Shown piece by piece: positions 1 to 10,735 of a DNA stretch of 64,000 bases. A model generated the notes under the pieces. It saw only the letters and a list, made by a program, of their open reading frames with translations. It made no database searches and was not told where the DNA came from. The DNA comes from Lycocorax pyrrhopterus obiensis (taxonomy: Eukaryota; Chordata; Aves; Passeriformes; Paradisaeidae): assembly GCA_014706295.1 (NCBI GenBank), contig JACSVZ010000001.1, forward strand, positions 86,922,237 to 86,986,236. Direction: 5' to 3'. Numbering within the stretch: position 1 is the first letter of the stretch; each line of letters starts with the position of its first letter. Made by a program: the position numbers and the translations under genes.

Positions 1-888
1 ATTTCAGTGTTCATTATAGCGGCTCTCAATACAGGGCTTTTGTGAAGGAGCCTGTTTTAAGGTGTTTTATTCAAAAGTATAACAAACCTGCTCCTTCTAA
101 GGTTTTCAAACAGAGATGCTATAAAGGAGCCAAACAGATTCAATAACAAGTACAAAAAAAGTCACAATTTCTCAAGCCAAAAAAAGCTTTTTTTTTTTTT
201 TTTGAAAAGGGGAGATGACAGTGCACTGAAAGGCAATCAGATGCCCTATTTCTTTTATCTCTTTCCAGTGTGAAAGCACCAATATGTTTGATTCAATGCA
301 AAAAAACCTATCTACCAGTATTTGGTAGATCTCTTACATGCTGCTGTTGTTCCTTAGCACAACACAATCTCCTTCACTCTTGCTTCTACGTTCAAGCCTA
401 GTTTTGTACCCTTATGCTGCAATACATTTAACATGTGTCAGTTTTGGCTGGTGAGTAATCCCATTTGCATTCACTGTATTGCATTTACATGAATGAATTA
501 AAGTCAGTGAGTTCAGTGGGTTTAAAAACACGTTTAAAATCAAAGTGGGGCTCAAATCCCTGTGGATGACTTAGGTAAAATTCGTTATAAGACACTCCTC
601 CTTTCCCCTCTCCCCATCCTCCCTTAGTGTTCAATAGTTCCTATGCATTTTGCTGACAGACAGAAAGTATGAACTTTCTGAAAGGTCTGCCACCATCTCT
701 GGAGTAGACTGGGAGACAATGGATTTATTTTATTTTTATAGTAGTGTCTTAATTTCCAGGAAGAATTCTGCAGAAACCATATAAGATGTTGGAACTGGGC
801 TCTGTCATTGCAAAGTTGGTTTTGGAGGTTAAAGGGACAAAACCCAGTGAGCAGTTTTAGCACAATCAGAATTGCAGAAATACGAGTG

Positions 889-1010
889 TGTCATGGTTTA
901 ACCCCACAAGAGTCCCAAGAGTATAATCCTGCTCTTCTTGGCCCAGCTGCCAGTTTATCTCACAGCCCTCCTGCAGTTCTTGCTTCCTTCTGCAGTCTCT
1001 CTTCAACTCC
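889..1010 (+). mobile_element. Possible remnant of an avian endogenous-retrovirus LTR
   Basis: The sequence TGTCATGGTTTAACCCCA near 893-910 matches, from memory, the first bases of an LTR common in bird genomes. About 40 bases on, the stretch around TGGCCCAGCTGCCAGTTTAT loosely resembles an internal LTR segment that precedes a TATA-like motif. The intervening LTR sequence is missing or too diverged, no matching 3' end or target duplication was found, and there is no internal retroviral coding sequence. The match could be chance beyond the first 18 bases. Confidence 0.3.
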
Positions 1011-1261
1011 AGTATTTTTTAGTTGTGCTTGTGCCTTACAGCTTTTCAAGTAAGGAATTAATAATAAAATGTTGGCTTCAGGCTTCAGTATTAGTATTAT
1101 GATTTGTAGGTTATCAGAACCTGTGCTGAGAGTCTTCCATCCTTCACACGCTGAGTTTAGAAACCCACAAATGCTGCGTTACATCACCTCCCTTTAAACT
1201 GACCTACAAAGCTCACAGAACATCCATCCTCAACTACTGCACCACAGCTGTGTGAGGGCAG

Positions 1262-1490
1262 GTGTAGGTTAGGTATCTGGAAGAAATTCTTTACTGTGAG
1301 CATGATGAGGCACTGGCACAGGTTCCCCAGAGAAGCTGTGGATGCCCCATCCCTGGAAGTGTTCAAGGCCTGATTGGATGGGGCTTGGAGCAACCTGGTC
1401 TAGTGGAAGGTGTCCCTGCCCATGGCAGGGGATTGGAAGTAGGTGATCTTCAAGGTTCCTTGCAACCCAAGCCATTCTAGGATTCTGTGA
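1262..1490 (+). mobile_element. CR1 LINE 3' fragment (type A tail)
   Basis: Runs from the GGAAGAAATTCTTTACTGTG segment, which codes the last residues of CR1 ORF2, through CCTGGTCTAGTGGAAGGTGT and CCCTGCCCATGGCAGGG. It ends in CCATTCTAGGATTCTGTGA, a degenerate form of the CR1 terminal repeat. It is 5'-truncated, as nearly all CR1 copies are. It lies upstream of the TENM4 start-codon exon in the sense orientation. Confidence 0.9.
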
Positions 1491-2732
1491 CTCTCTGAAA
1501 TCCAGGGAACAGCATCTGAAGCAAGGCTAGGGTCTGAGTCATGGAGGAGTTAACATTTCATTAGTACGTTCAGGTTTTAGCCTTTCAAGAAAGAAATGCC
1601 AACAGAATGTGATTCAGTCTCTGCCATACATTTCCATATGTATTTGCTATGAAAAAGACGAAGAACTGATGGATTCTTTCTGAACCTTTTGCTTTCTGTT
1701 TTTAAATGCTGATGGTAAACAACAATATCCTGGGGTGGCATTTAGAGACTCGAATTCTGTTCTTTAGCAGTCAGGAGGACTCCGTTACTGAGAAGCTCAG
1801 CCCACAATTACAGGTTTTCCATATTTGGTTTGTGGGTTTTGTTATTTTTCCTACTAAACCAGTTTAGATATTAAAAAACATATTTAACCATCTCAATGCA
1901 AGTCATTGCCTTTATTTTTTCTGTGACTTCTGCCATATTTAATAAACTTGAAGTAAAAATACCATTTATTAATTACTTTGACAAAAATACTTTTAATACA
2001 TGTTTTATTCCTGATATCTGCTTTCTCTGTGTGCAGATACGTATGCTTGCATAGCAGTGCACATATACATTGGTTTTTCCACAGAAATAAATCCCAGGCC
2101 ATGTTGTTACATGAAGCAGAACACTATCATTTATTTACACTTTCTCAGCTCCGCTTAAGTTCTAATATATTTCCAGCTGAGTAAAGATGAGCCCTCTGAA
2201 AAGGAGGGCATTTTTATTCAATTTCCATCCATATCTCACTCCTTCATTCTTCCTTTCTCCCTCTCCCTTCCCACTTGCCTTCTTATACTGTCTCAGTCTT
2301 TTGTTCATATGTTTTAACCTCATGATCTATGAAAACACTTTTTAAACCACAGGACAGCATTTTTCCAAAGTCCTCCGGCTGCCCAAATAGAGACATTTCA
2401 GCATTACCTGATTTCCCAGAGATTAGGTGACTGATTAATACATGCCTCCTGGAGGTGTCTGAATCACTTCCCATGGAAAGAAGACCCGCAATATCACAAT
2501 CAGTTTCAAATTCCCAAGTGCGTGCCCAGTTCAGACAGATGCAGGTTTCTGCGTGTATGTGTCCTGTTAGCAGTGGCAATTACTAAATGAGTCACACGTA
2601 ATTGAGACTTTGTTTTTATTGGTAATTGTTCTAAGAGTGTTTTTCTGCAATCCATTAAGTAACATCCCTTTTCTTCAGTGCAAGAATGTACAAAGAAGGC
2701 TAATTAGCCGTTGAGTGCCCAAAGGCATGAAG

Positions 2733-2752
2733 TTTTTTATTCTCTCTTTCAG
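2733..2752 (+). promoter_or_regulatory. TENM4: Splice acceptor of the TENM4 start-codon exon
   Basis: An almost pure pyrimidine run, TTTTTTATTCTCTCTTTCAG, ends in CAG before a G. This is a strong 3' splice site 66 bases upstream of the ATG. It implies that the 5' UTR begins in an upstream exon outside or earlier in the window. Use of the site is inferred from sequence only. Confidence 0.75.
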
Positions 2753-2818
2753 GTTATTCCAATCTGACCATCACACGGACGTCATTATTTTAATGTTGAA
2801 TACTCAGACAAGGGTGCC
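2753..2818 (+). other. TENM4: TENM4 5' untranslated part of the start-codon exon
   Basis: Sixty-six bases lie between the acceptor and the start codon. They include an upstream ATG at 2793 in a weak context (T at -3). Its short frame reads 11 codons and stops at 2826-2828, so it overlaps the main start in another frame. A CRE-like ACGTCA lies at about 2780. Scanning ribosomes would have to leak past the upstream ATG. Confidence 0.7.
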
Positions 2819-2828
2819 ATGGATGTAA
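2793..2828 (+). CDS. Short upstream ORF overlapping the TENM4 start codon
   Basis: ATG at 2793 opens an 11-codon frame ([11 protein letters not shown]) that ends with TAA at 2826-2828, just past the TENM4 ATG at 2819. The base at -3 is T and +4 is T, a poor initiation context, whereas the main ATG has GCCATGG. The likely role, if any, is to lower translation of TENM4. It is a cis-acting uORF rather than a gene, and its translation is not shown by the sequence. Confidence 0.4.
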   Translation: MLNTQTRVPWM

Positions 2829-3041
2829 AAGAAAGGAAGCCGTATCGATCTCTGACTCGGCGCCGCGACACTGAGCGCCGCTACACCAGCTCTTCAGCCG
2901 AGAGTGAGGACAGCAAGGCACCCCAGAAGTCCTACAGCTCCAGCGAGACCCTGAAGGCTTATGATCAAGACTCCAGGCTGACCTACAGCAATCGGGTCAA
3001 AGACATGGTGCACCAGGAGGCCGATGAGTTCTGCCGAGCAG
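2819..3041 (+). CDS. TENM4: Teneurin-4, first coding exon (residues 1-74 plus one base)
   Basis: This encodes the extreme N-terminus of teneurin-4, a type II transmembrane cell-adhesion protein of neurons and glia that pairs with latrophilins and other teneurins. The protein begins [17 protein letters not shown], a start I recognise as teneurin-4 rather than teneurin-1, -2 or -3. It continues with the teneurin-wide block [12 protein letters not shown] at about residues 39-50 and ends DEFCRA at 69-74. The segment is cytoplasmic, with a basic cluster RRR at 14-16, a Ser-rich stretch at 24-44, and no membrane segment. The ATG has a strong GCCATGG context and no in-frame upstream alternative fits the family. 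The exon closes at GAGCAG|GTAGGT in phase 1. If unspliced, the frame runs to a stop at 3122-3124, adding 27 unrelated residues. The downstream partner exon is 7470-7739. Confidence 0.95.
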
Positions 3042-3707
3042 GTAGGTACTTTTCAGCAGATACAGCTGTAAGCAGCGTGAGGGAATCAGCTGAGAGCTGG
3101 AGCTGGGTGGGAGGCTACCGTTGAAAGACTCTAAGGCCAAAAGCAAGATATAAGAGAGATTTAAAGAGAGCAGCAGGAATAATTTTCGCTGTAATGCACA
3201 GACACTGTGTGCAGTCCCGCGTCCTTAAGTGGCATACCCATACCCCATGTTCATTAGTACTTACACATTTTCTATCTCTTAGTCGTTCTGTCTCCAGCAG
3301 CACTTCGCCTCTTCCCACCATGAGACTAGACCCCCCTGTGCACATGCTGTACAGTACTGACGTGGCATGGAAAATTCCTGCCTGCTCAGGAGACCTTTCA
3401 CCATGCCATGTGTCTGCTCTGTCATGCCGAGGCAGAAGGCAACGAGGGGAGAGTGTCACTGTCCACACTGTCCATCTGGTCTACAGCAAAACCCAACAAC
3501 CCTGGAAGAAAGGAGGCAACTGAGCTCCAGATGGGATGAACCCTCTTGGCATTGTACATGGCCTGCAGGCTTTTGGTTTGCCTTTTGGACATGCTCCGAT
3601 ATTAGAGGAGTAAGGAACCACTTCAGGATTTAAAGGAGCACATTTAGTGAGCCTGAGTCACAGTATCTGTGAAGATGAGGAAGAGTCACTATGGACTCTA
3701 CAGCTCT

Positions 3708-3713
3708 AATAAA
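3708..3713 (+). terminator. Possible intronic polyadenylation signal
   Basis: A canonical AATAAA lies 584 bases after the stop that ends the unspliced first coding exon, and is followed within about 25 bases by a T-rich stretch (TCTCTTTTTTATTGC). Signals of this kind also occur by chance in AT-rich introns. Use would give a transcript encoding only 101 residues of cytoplasmic domain. Confidence 0.25.
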
Positions 3714-4406
3714 GATTCCAGATATTCTCTTTTTTATTGCTACCCTGAAGTCAGCACAGTTACATTTTCACTGCTGTTGTTGCCTACATGAGGTAGAGTT
3801 CTGGCCCCTGCTGTAAGACTCATCTTCATTTTTCTGTAGAGATGTTGTTCAGATTCCAACCGGGACTTCACATAAATTGTTTTTAGAAGTCCTTCAAGGA
3901 AAGTATAAAATGGCAAAGTGAGTCAAATAGAGTAGGCAGCATTCCAGAAAATGAACATAAACTAGCCAACCCAGAGTACTCTGAGCACATCCTCTGCAAT
4001 GTAGAGAAGCTGATTCCCCAAACCAAATGCATATAATTGCACTCATTAAACTTGGGGGCTGCTTGATTTCACTCCTCAGAAATCACGCAGTTGTGGTTTT
4101 GGTGCAAGACTCATCTTCAAGGCTCACACAAGCAAAATGATTTGCAGAAGTATTTTTGTCCATATGGCTTTGGTGTTTGAGTTTCAGGATAGCTGCAACA
4201 GGCAATAATCAACAAAAAGGCCAATAGTTGTTGTAAGTAATACTGTGACAGCATAAAAGCAGTTTCCCTCTTAGCAACTCTGAAGTACTTCATCCCCTCT
4301 AAGGAATGTATGACATTATAAAGAAAAGGAAACTTTTTAGGTCATTGCATTTGCTTACCTCATACAATATATTCACCATGCAGGATAGATGTGAATTAGT
4401 CCAGGT

Positions 4407-4600
4407 CAGCGGTTTTCAACTTGGAGGTCCATGAGGCCATGCAGGTCCACAGACTTCTAAGAAGCCCACAAAAGATTACTTTTCTTGAAAACCCAGTCTA
4501 TTGACAGGGAGTGTAAATTTTCTATAGACAAGGTCATATTTCCCTAGGAAAATTTTGGAGGATACTGAGAAATAGTAAAAATGACTGGTCTAAGCAGCTG
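4407..4600. mobile_element. Possible ancient hAT-type DNA transposon remnant
   Basis: The left edge CAGCGGTTTTCAACTTGGAG, followed by a GGTCCATGAGG and GGTCCACAGAC block, resembles the ends of non-autonomous hAT elements in amniotes (CAGxGGTTxTCAACC followed by a guanine-cytosine-rich GGTCC motif). The right edge, at the GGTCTAAGCAGCTG stretch, is only a poor inverted match. There is no transposase frame. The family call is from memory of such element ends. Confidence 0.35.
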
Positions 4601-7002
4601 AAATTAATTGAGAAGTTAAGATTAACCATGTCAGAGCACCAGTCCTGCTTCTGGTATAACCCGCACAGATGGCTTCATTTAAAGCTTTCTCCCACTTTAT
4701 CTTGAGGGTCCCAAAACTGGCCTGAAGAGTGTTAACAAAAGTCCCAGACTTTCTGTGCCACATTTCCACTGGCAGTAAGCCATGAATGGACCTCACTTTG
4801 TGATGCTGCTTGGCTTCAGGCCAACTGAAACCAAGCCTTATTAGCCTGCTTGACATCAACAAGGCAAAGTGAATTTCTCTCCTGCATTGGTTTGGAAGGC
4901 AGAAGAGGGAAACATTTCAAATTGACCAAATAAATTCAGTAAATAAACAAGTCAGCATTTAAATGGTTTTAGCTAGAGTGAGTGTCAGCAAATGTGCAAG
5001 TCAGCACAGGAGAAAATAGACCAGATCTGAATTAAAAAGTCTTGGATATTTATTATCTTCCTTTTATTGACTTGAGTTCTTCCAGCTTAAAAGGCAACAG
5101 TGAGCATAGAATATGAAAATCAATGCATCTGCTGCTGTTTATTGCAAATAAATTTGATTTTCAGTTAATTGTACCAGTCATTTTTCATAATTTATGAGCT
5201 GCTGTTACTGGAGAACATCGGTCATGCTGCACAGTGATGTGCCTGATGATGCTGAGTGTGGCTTGTTTCAGAGGAAGGTGGAACTCGCCATCAGTGACTC
5301 AAACATGCAAGGAAAACCAAAAGATATTTTTCAGTACTCCACAAGGGATGGTTTAAAAACCCATGGCCTTACATGTAAGTCAAAACTAGAAGAGAAGAAC
5401 AAGGTCTCTGGGGAGATACTGCTTCCTAGCATTTATAACTTAGGTAAATTTTATTTGCTTCCTCATGCCGTGAGACTGTAGAGGACTGTCTCTCAAACCA
5501 CTTTGCAATCACGTTAAATGGATTACTTTGCCACAAGTGCACATTGTGCTTCCCAAGCAAGGCCCTAGGGTTGGACAGAGGTGTGAGCCCCAAGCAACCT
5601 TTTCTGTCCACTCTGTCTGAAAGCTTTAATCTTGTTTGGTCAATTAAAAAGGTGTGAAGTTCATGAATGCTTTATGTAGTTCGAGTGTTGTCAGCTGCAG
5701 ATCCATAACCAGCTGAACTAGAGTTATTTTCTCCTGCCATCTAACAGTTTCTTCTCTAAGCTATACATGAAAGTGTTGTCCAGTCCCATTATTCACCTTG
5801 CATTTGAATGTCTCCTCTCTGTTCACTATTGGCTGTAAGGTCAACTGAATGAAAAAAATGTAGTAAAATAGCATTTACTTTTGGCCAGCTGTCATTTGGT
5901 GCTTGTGTGCTCTAACATGAGAGACCTTCCCCCAGCAGCAGGGCTCAAGGCCAAGCTAGGGTGTTACCACAAGTGTGAAACCATACTCTGGAAAAGTTGA
6001 AATCTGACTATTTTTACTGGATACGCATTTTCGACCATATAATATTTGACATCAACAAATAGAAATGTGAGAAGAACCGCACAATTGTGGGGTCTTGAGA
6101 AAGCAGAAAATGGTAATTCAGCTTTGGATACAACTTTGAGATCCAGACTTGATGAACAGATTTCAATAATGAGTAGATATGAATTTCAGTGTTCAAAGGA
6201 AGGTTTGTGCCTGGAATTTCCTGGAGATCTTGCATTCAGATTTATCTTGTTGAAATATGCCTGAGCTGCAGACATTGCTCAGTTCCTTAATCCACCCAAG
6301 GCATAGCATAACAGAAGCAGGGGTGCATTGAGCTGTGTAAATGCAGTGTGCAGCTAAAGGCACTCACGGGTGGCCAAAATCTTTTCGAGATATTCAGGGT
6401 TGAAAAATAAATGCATGCATTAATAAATAAATGTGGATTAAAATTGCTCTCCCCAGCCTCTTTGTGGAACTTTCCAAACAAAGTGTGCTAATATTTGAAG
6501 CCTTATTCACATCAATTCAGTCTGATTTTGAAGCTCTGCAGGTATCTAGACATGAAGTCAAGAGTCACTTTTCAGATCGTATTTTTAGTCAGCTAAACAA
6601 TTGCATCTATTTGCAGCCAAATAACCTCTGCTGTGACTCTATCAGAATGAATAGCTAAACTGAGTCAAGGTGTGAGTGGTCAGCAAGGGGAGAGTGAAAT
6701 CACCAAAGGAAATTTAAATCCCCAGCATGTAATTTCAGGGATTTCAATGAGCAGAACTCTCTCAAATTGCCTATTGTAGGGAAGTTGTCAGGTGTATGGT
6801 AGGACTTTTGATCATTGCACGCCTCATTTTGCTTTTCTCACAAGAAGATTACTTTTTGCTTCTCCTAAAGAATTGCACCATTTCTACATCCGTTTTTGCT
6901 TTCAAATTTGATGATTTCACTGAACATGCCCTGAGTTTTTGTCAGATTCCAGAAGTAGGAATCCAGATGCTTTTCAGTCTTGGCATATTCGAAAAGAGGT
7001 TG

Positions 7003-7288
7003 TCGTGAGGTGGGGACTGGTGTCTTCTCCCAAGTAACAAGCAATAGGCCTCAAGTGACACCAGGGGACGTTGAGACTGGATATTAGGAAAAATTTCTTC
7101 ACTGAAAGAGTGGTCAAGGATTGGAACAGGCTGCCTACAGAAGTGGAGGAATCACCGTCTCTGGAATTGTTACGAAAAAAAAGTGTAATGAGGCGCTTAG
7201 AGACATTGTCTTGTGGTGGACTTGGAAGTGCTGAGTAATGGTTGGACTCAATGATCTTAAAACCTTAATGATTCTATGTTTCTGTGGT
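7003..7288 (+). mobile_element. CR1 LINE 3' fragment (type B tail)
   Basis: Recognisable in order: CTTCTCCCAAGTAACAAGC, a GGATATTAGGAAAAATTTCT block, a GATTGGAACAGGCTGCC block, then AGTAATGGTTGGACTCAATG and ATGATTCTATG. The middle matches the CR1 ORF2 C-terminus and the end is the CR1 3' tail. This copy has the 'GGTTGGACTxGATGATCTT' tail, unlike the copy at 1262. It is 5'-truncated and frameshifted and ends about 180 bp before the exon B acceptor. Confidence 0.9.
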
Positions 7289-7449
7289 CTCAGTGTCACA
7301 CTGAGCAAGACCACAGAAGAGGAGTATCTTTGGTATGATGTTACTGCGTGGTACTGTGACGCTGCTGTGCCCCACATGAAGGTAGAGGATGAACACTTCT
7401 GCTCTTGACTTGTGCTAGATGGTACCATGCCCTATTAAAGAATAACCAG

Positions 7450-7469
7450 GCCAATGTGTTTTCTCACAG
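7450..7469 (+). promoter_or_regulatory. TENM4: Splice acceptor of the second TENM4 coding exon
   Basis: GCCAATGTGTTTTCTCACAG precedes the exon. The pyrimidine tract is shorter and weaker than at the first coding exon, with a purine run (AATAACCAGG) just upstream. That is compatible with regulated use of a symmetrical exon, though the sequence alone does not show it. Confidence 0.8.
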
Positions 7470-7739
7470 GAGCCAACTTCTCTTTACGAGAACTGGGACT
7501 TGAAGATGTGACACCCACACATGGGACTTTGTACCGGACTGACATTGGGCTGCCTCACTGTGGCTACTCCATCAGTGCCGGCTCGGATGCTGACACGGAA
7601 GCAGACGTGGTCATGTCACCCGAGCACCCAGTGAGGCTCTGGGGACGCAACACCAAGTCCGGACGCAGCTCCTGCTTGTCAAGCCGGGCCAACTCCAACC
7701 TCACCCTCACCGACACGGAGCACGAGAATACTGAAACCG
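7470..7739 (+). CDS. TENM4: Teneurin-4, second coding exon (residues 75-164)
   Basis: This continues the teneurin-4 cytoplasmic domain. Joined to 3041, the split codon GGA gives Gly75 followed by [15 protein letters not shown], then [16 protein letters not shown] at about 93-108, the acidic [10 protein letters not shown] at 112-121, [10 protein letters not shown] at 125-134, and [20 protein letters not shown] at 142-161. These blocks are the highly conserved teneurin intracellular region just before the proline-rich SH3-binding stretch, which is encoded by later exons outside the window. The exon is 270 bp, exactly 90 codons, phase 1 at both ends, so it could be skipped in frame. The donor is ACCG|GTAAGT, a near-perfect consensus. 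Unspliced, the frame stops after Gly-Lys-Trp at 7748-7750. GC and CpG content is clearly higher than in the flanking intron. Confidence 0.96.
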
Positions 7740-10622
7740 GTAAGTGGTGACAGTGCATGTATTGTCAGCCTCGAGCTCTACCAGGAATGACTCTTCCTAT
7801 TACTCCACCTTAATCTTCCTTAGGTTTTGTGCTGGGGTTTTTTATCAGACTCTGTGAAAACACTCTTCTAACAGCCCCATGTAGTGGCCTTTTGTACTGT
7901 CCTACAGAGTGTTTGTTAATGAACTGCTGGAGCAGCTCCTACTTATTTATCACTGCAACAGAGATCATTGAATAGCTGTAATACTCTTCCTGCTTTTTGC
8001 AGCAACCTTTCAGAGGGAAGGCATTTAAATCTCCCCTCCCCTGGCCGATGCTACTCTTATCTTTGCTCAGATTTTCTGGGTAGATAATTTTCTTCTCTTC
8101 CTTGCTGGTTCCTTGACAGGGGCCGTTTCATTTATGTAAATTGGCTGACTGCTCTCTGAAGCAAAACGATGGCCAAATATTTTTAGAAGCCTTTTCCTTT
8201 GTGTGAAATAAAAGCTGAAGGTCACAGATTTTTTTATCTCTGCAACTTTGTGTCCCCAGCTGCGGGGATTCCTGCATGCCTTTTGTAGGTCCGCGAACCT
8301 TTTGGTCAGCAGTTCTGCCAAGCAGTGTAGGAGAAGGAGAGGGGATTTTGATTCAATTGCAACTTGACCCAGGAGTTCATCCAGTCCTATATGCCTTTGC
8401 ACCTTTAATTCAATTATAGCACAGCCTGCTTCTTAATATAGCTGCTGCGTACAAGTCATCGGGCACTTGTGCTCAGCACAGAAAGCTCATGTGAAATGAC
8501 TGTATCACTTGTTCTTTTCATGCTTTTTGCCACAGTACTATAGTGACAAATTATGATAAGTTTTCCTCTGGAAGCCATGACATAGTGAGACATACACCAC
8601 CCACATGATTTTATGTTTAACTCCAACAAAATTACAGCAGAACTTATTAAGTTTCTGCTCGGAGATAATGATACATTAAGCAGAGTTCAAAGATAAATGG
8701 CCTTCTGTTCAAAGGATGTGCAGAAGAATCCTTTTGAATTATCTTTATCATACTTTGAGATTCTTAGTGTAGTGTCTTACGAGCAGATGCACAGTGCCAG
8801 GTTACATTGTTTTCCTTCTGATCCTTGTGTTTTGATGAAAAATCAGAGAGATCATCAGGGTCAACCAAAGTTTTGCACACTCACAAGAAATCGCTAGAAA
8901 ACAGCCAAAAGTAAACACCTTGCGCTTCCATCCCATTCTTCTCTCTCCAAAGCTCTCTTTTGTGCTTTCCATAGTGATGGGTGAGCAGCTGTGATCCTAT
9001 CCCATACATTTTTCTTTCCATGACTACTAAGAAAAGCAAAATACAGAATTGTAGGGTTTTTTTTTTCCTTTGGTCTTAAAAGAGAAGAATTGCATTATCT
9101 GCTGTAGTCTTTTTCCCTGCTTTCTGTAATGTTATCTCTACACCTGCAAATGCAACTTTGTACCTACAGATCACTTACAAATGAAATTATATTAGGAACA
9201 ACATGTTAGCAACTTCACATGCCTTGAAAGGCTTTGCTGAAAGTAATCACAGAGGCAGTAGTACTCATGCCAGGGTGGAGACAACCTTTGATTCCTCTTC
9301 CTTAAGGTTAGTGACACACTAGCCATTCTTTGAACCATCACTTCATAGCAACTAGAAAAAGGGAAACGAGAAGTGGACAACATACAGTGCTGTATAAATG
9401 TAGGAGTTTCTTTGGGGCTTTGGCATTTGTGGTCTTAGATGTTGGGTGTTTTAAATGAGAAAGGCTGTATCATACTAAAAAAAAAATCTATGTAGCAGAA
9501 ATAAAACCTAGATTATTGTGGTGTCCAGTATGTAATAGTACTGTCCATACTGACAAAAACGAGGTGGTGGAACTTGAAAGAAAATATTAAGGTCAAAGCT
9601 GTGCTGGTGGTGAACTTCATCTCTTGCTTAGACTTCACTGGGAAGATGTCATAAACATCAGGCAAGTTCAAGTCAGAAAAACTGGTCCAGAACTGAGAAA
9701 AAGGTCACTTTGGTATAGGGACTGCAGTTGAATTGGTAGTATAAATGTATCCAAACAAATGTTGCAAGGTAGAAAGAAAAGAAGGTTAGGGAAAAGTCTT
9801 ATACGTATGCAGAATTTGAGCATTTTCTTTTTGTAATTGCTTGGCACAGATAAAGGAGTGAGAAACCTTTGTGCACAAACCCCTCACAGCCTGAGACCTG
9901 CTGTAGGAGTAAATGAAGCCTGAGATCCTCTCAGAAGCTTTATCTGGCAAACACAAAGGCATTTCCTCCCTCCTCAATCCACATAAGCAGCGTTTCTCTG
10001 GGCTGCTAGCTATCACACAGGCTATTTTGAGAAATCCCAGATTTATAGGAGAAACATTTTCAAGAAGACATGAAATTTTGCTAATGGCAACGTAAAGTAA
10101 CATAATGCCATGACTCAGTTTACAGGATCCCTTTATGAGTCAATATTAATTGTTGACAGTATTGATAGAAGTTATAGCCTTTAGCCGAAGTCAATATGGA
10201 CTTTATGAACCTGCCATCAATAGAAGAGCTTATGGGGCCCATTAAACCAACTTTTCCAATGAAGGTCAAAGTCAGCAATTTTTATGTTGTTCATTATTTA
10301 TCCAAAATAAATAATCAGAATTTACTTCTGATGTTTGTAAATCAAAAGCTGTTGAAGCATGATTCTGCCAAGACATTTATTGTGTTCCTAAAGAAGGCGA
10401 GGTCTGGCTCCCTTGAAAAGTAGATTTGTTTTTATTTCAGGAATGCTGATGCCTTGAAGGAACAGATATGCTGCTCAGAAAGTGCAGTCACAATCCACCC
10501 CTGTCATTAAGGAAACCTATGAAGTGCTCTGGTTCCATGGCATATTGCAGTCCATAGATCATTTGCACAGGTAGCTGGCATGGAAAGCCATGCATAGCTT
10601 TATCTAAACTGTTCCCTGGCTT
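7740..10622 (+). other. TENM4: Start of the long TENM4 intron
   Basis: The intron opens with GTAAGTGG and runs past the end of the window, at least 56 kb. No coding feature is seen in this first part. The non-repeat stretch around 7990-8420 is somewhat richer in CpG than its surroundings and could be conserved noncoding DNA. Open frames there, such as a 111-codon one on the minus strand at 8067-8402, have no family similarity. Confidence 0.8.
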
Positions 10623-10735
10623 TCATAGAATCTCAGAATGGTATGGGTTGGAAGGAACCTTAAAGATCTTCTAGTTCCAAGCCCCTGCCGTGAGCAGGTA
10701 CACCTTCCATTAGAAGGTTGAATGCTTCCAGGAGA
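10623..10735 (-). mobile_element. CR1 LINE 3' end, internally deleted
   Basis: On the + strand it reads TCATAGAATCTCAGAATGG, GGGTTGGAAGGAACCTTAAA and CTGCCGTGAGCAGGTACACC, which is the complement of the CR1 type A tail. After the ACACCTTCCATTAG block it jumps to a diverged GAATGCTTCCAGGA, consistent with an internal deletion. Only about 110 bp remain. Confidence 0.85.

Larger units (their letters stand above)
1..2752. other. Noncoding DNA upstream of the TENM4 start-codon exon
   Basis: No open frame here has splice borders or recognisable protein similarity. The stretch carries a T homopolymer near 190-203, a possible LTR scrap (889-1010) and one CR1 fragment (1262-1490). Its last 20 bases form a pyrimidine tract and AG acceptor, so it ends as an intron. 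It is therefore probably the last intron of the 5' untranslated part of TENM4. No CpG island or promoter is visible, which fits the true transcription start lying outside the window, as expected for a teneurin gene with distant 5' UTR exons. Confidence 0.6.
3042..7469 (+). other. TENM4: TENM4 intron between the first two coding exons
   Basis: This 4,428-bp intron starts GTAGGTAC and ends TTTTCTCACAG. It holds a possible polyadenylation signal at 3708-3713, a possible hAT-type element at 4407-4600 and a CR1 fragment at 7003-7288. Open frames at about 3115-3633 have no splice borders or family similarity and look like chance. The remaining AT-rich sequence has no feature I can name. Confidence 0.85.

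Noticed and set aside
3115..3633. Overlapping 109-117-codon frames after the first TENM4 exon
   Set aside because: They lie in the intron, conflict with each other and show no family similarity.
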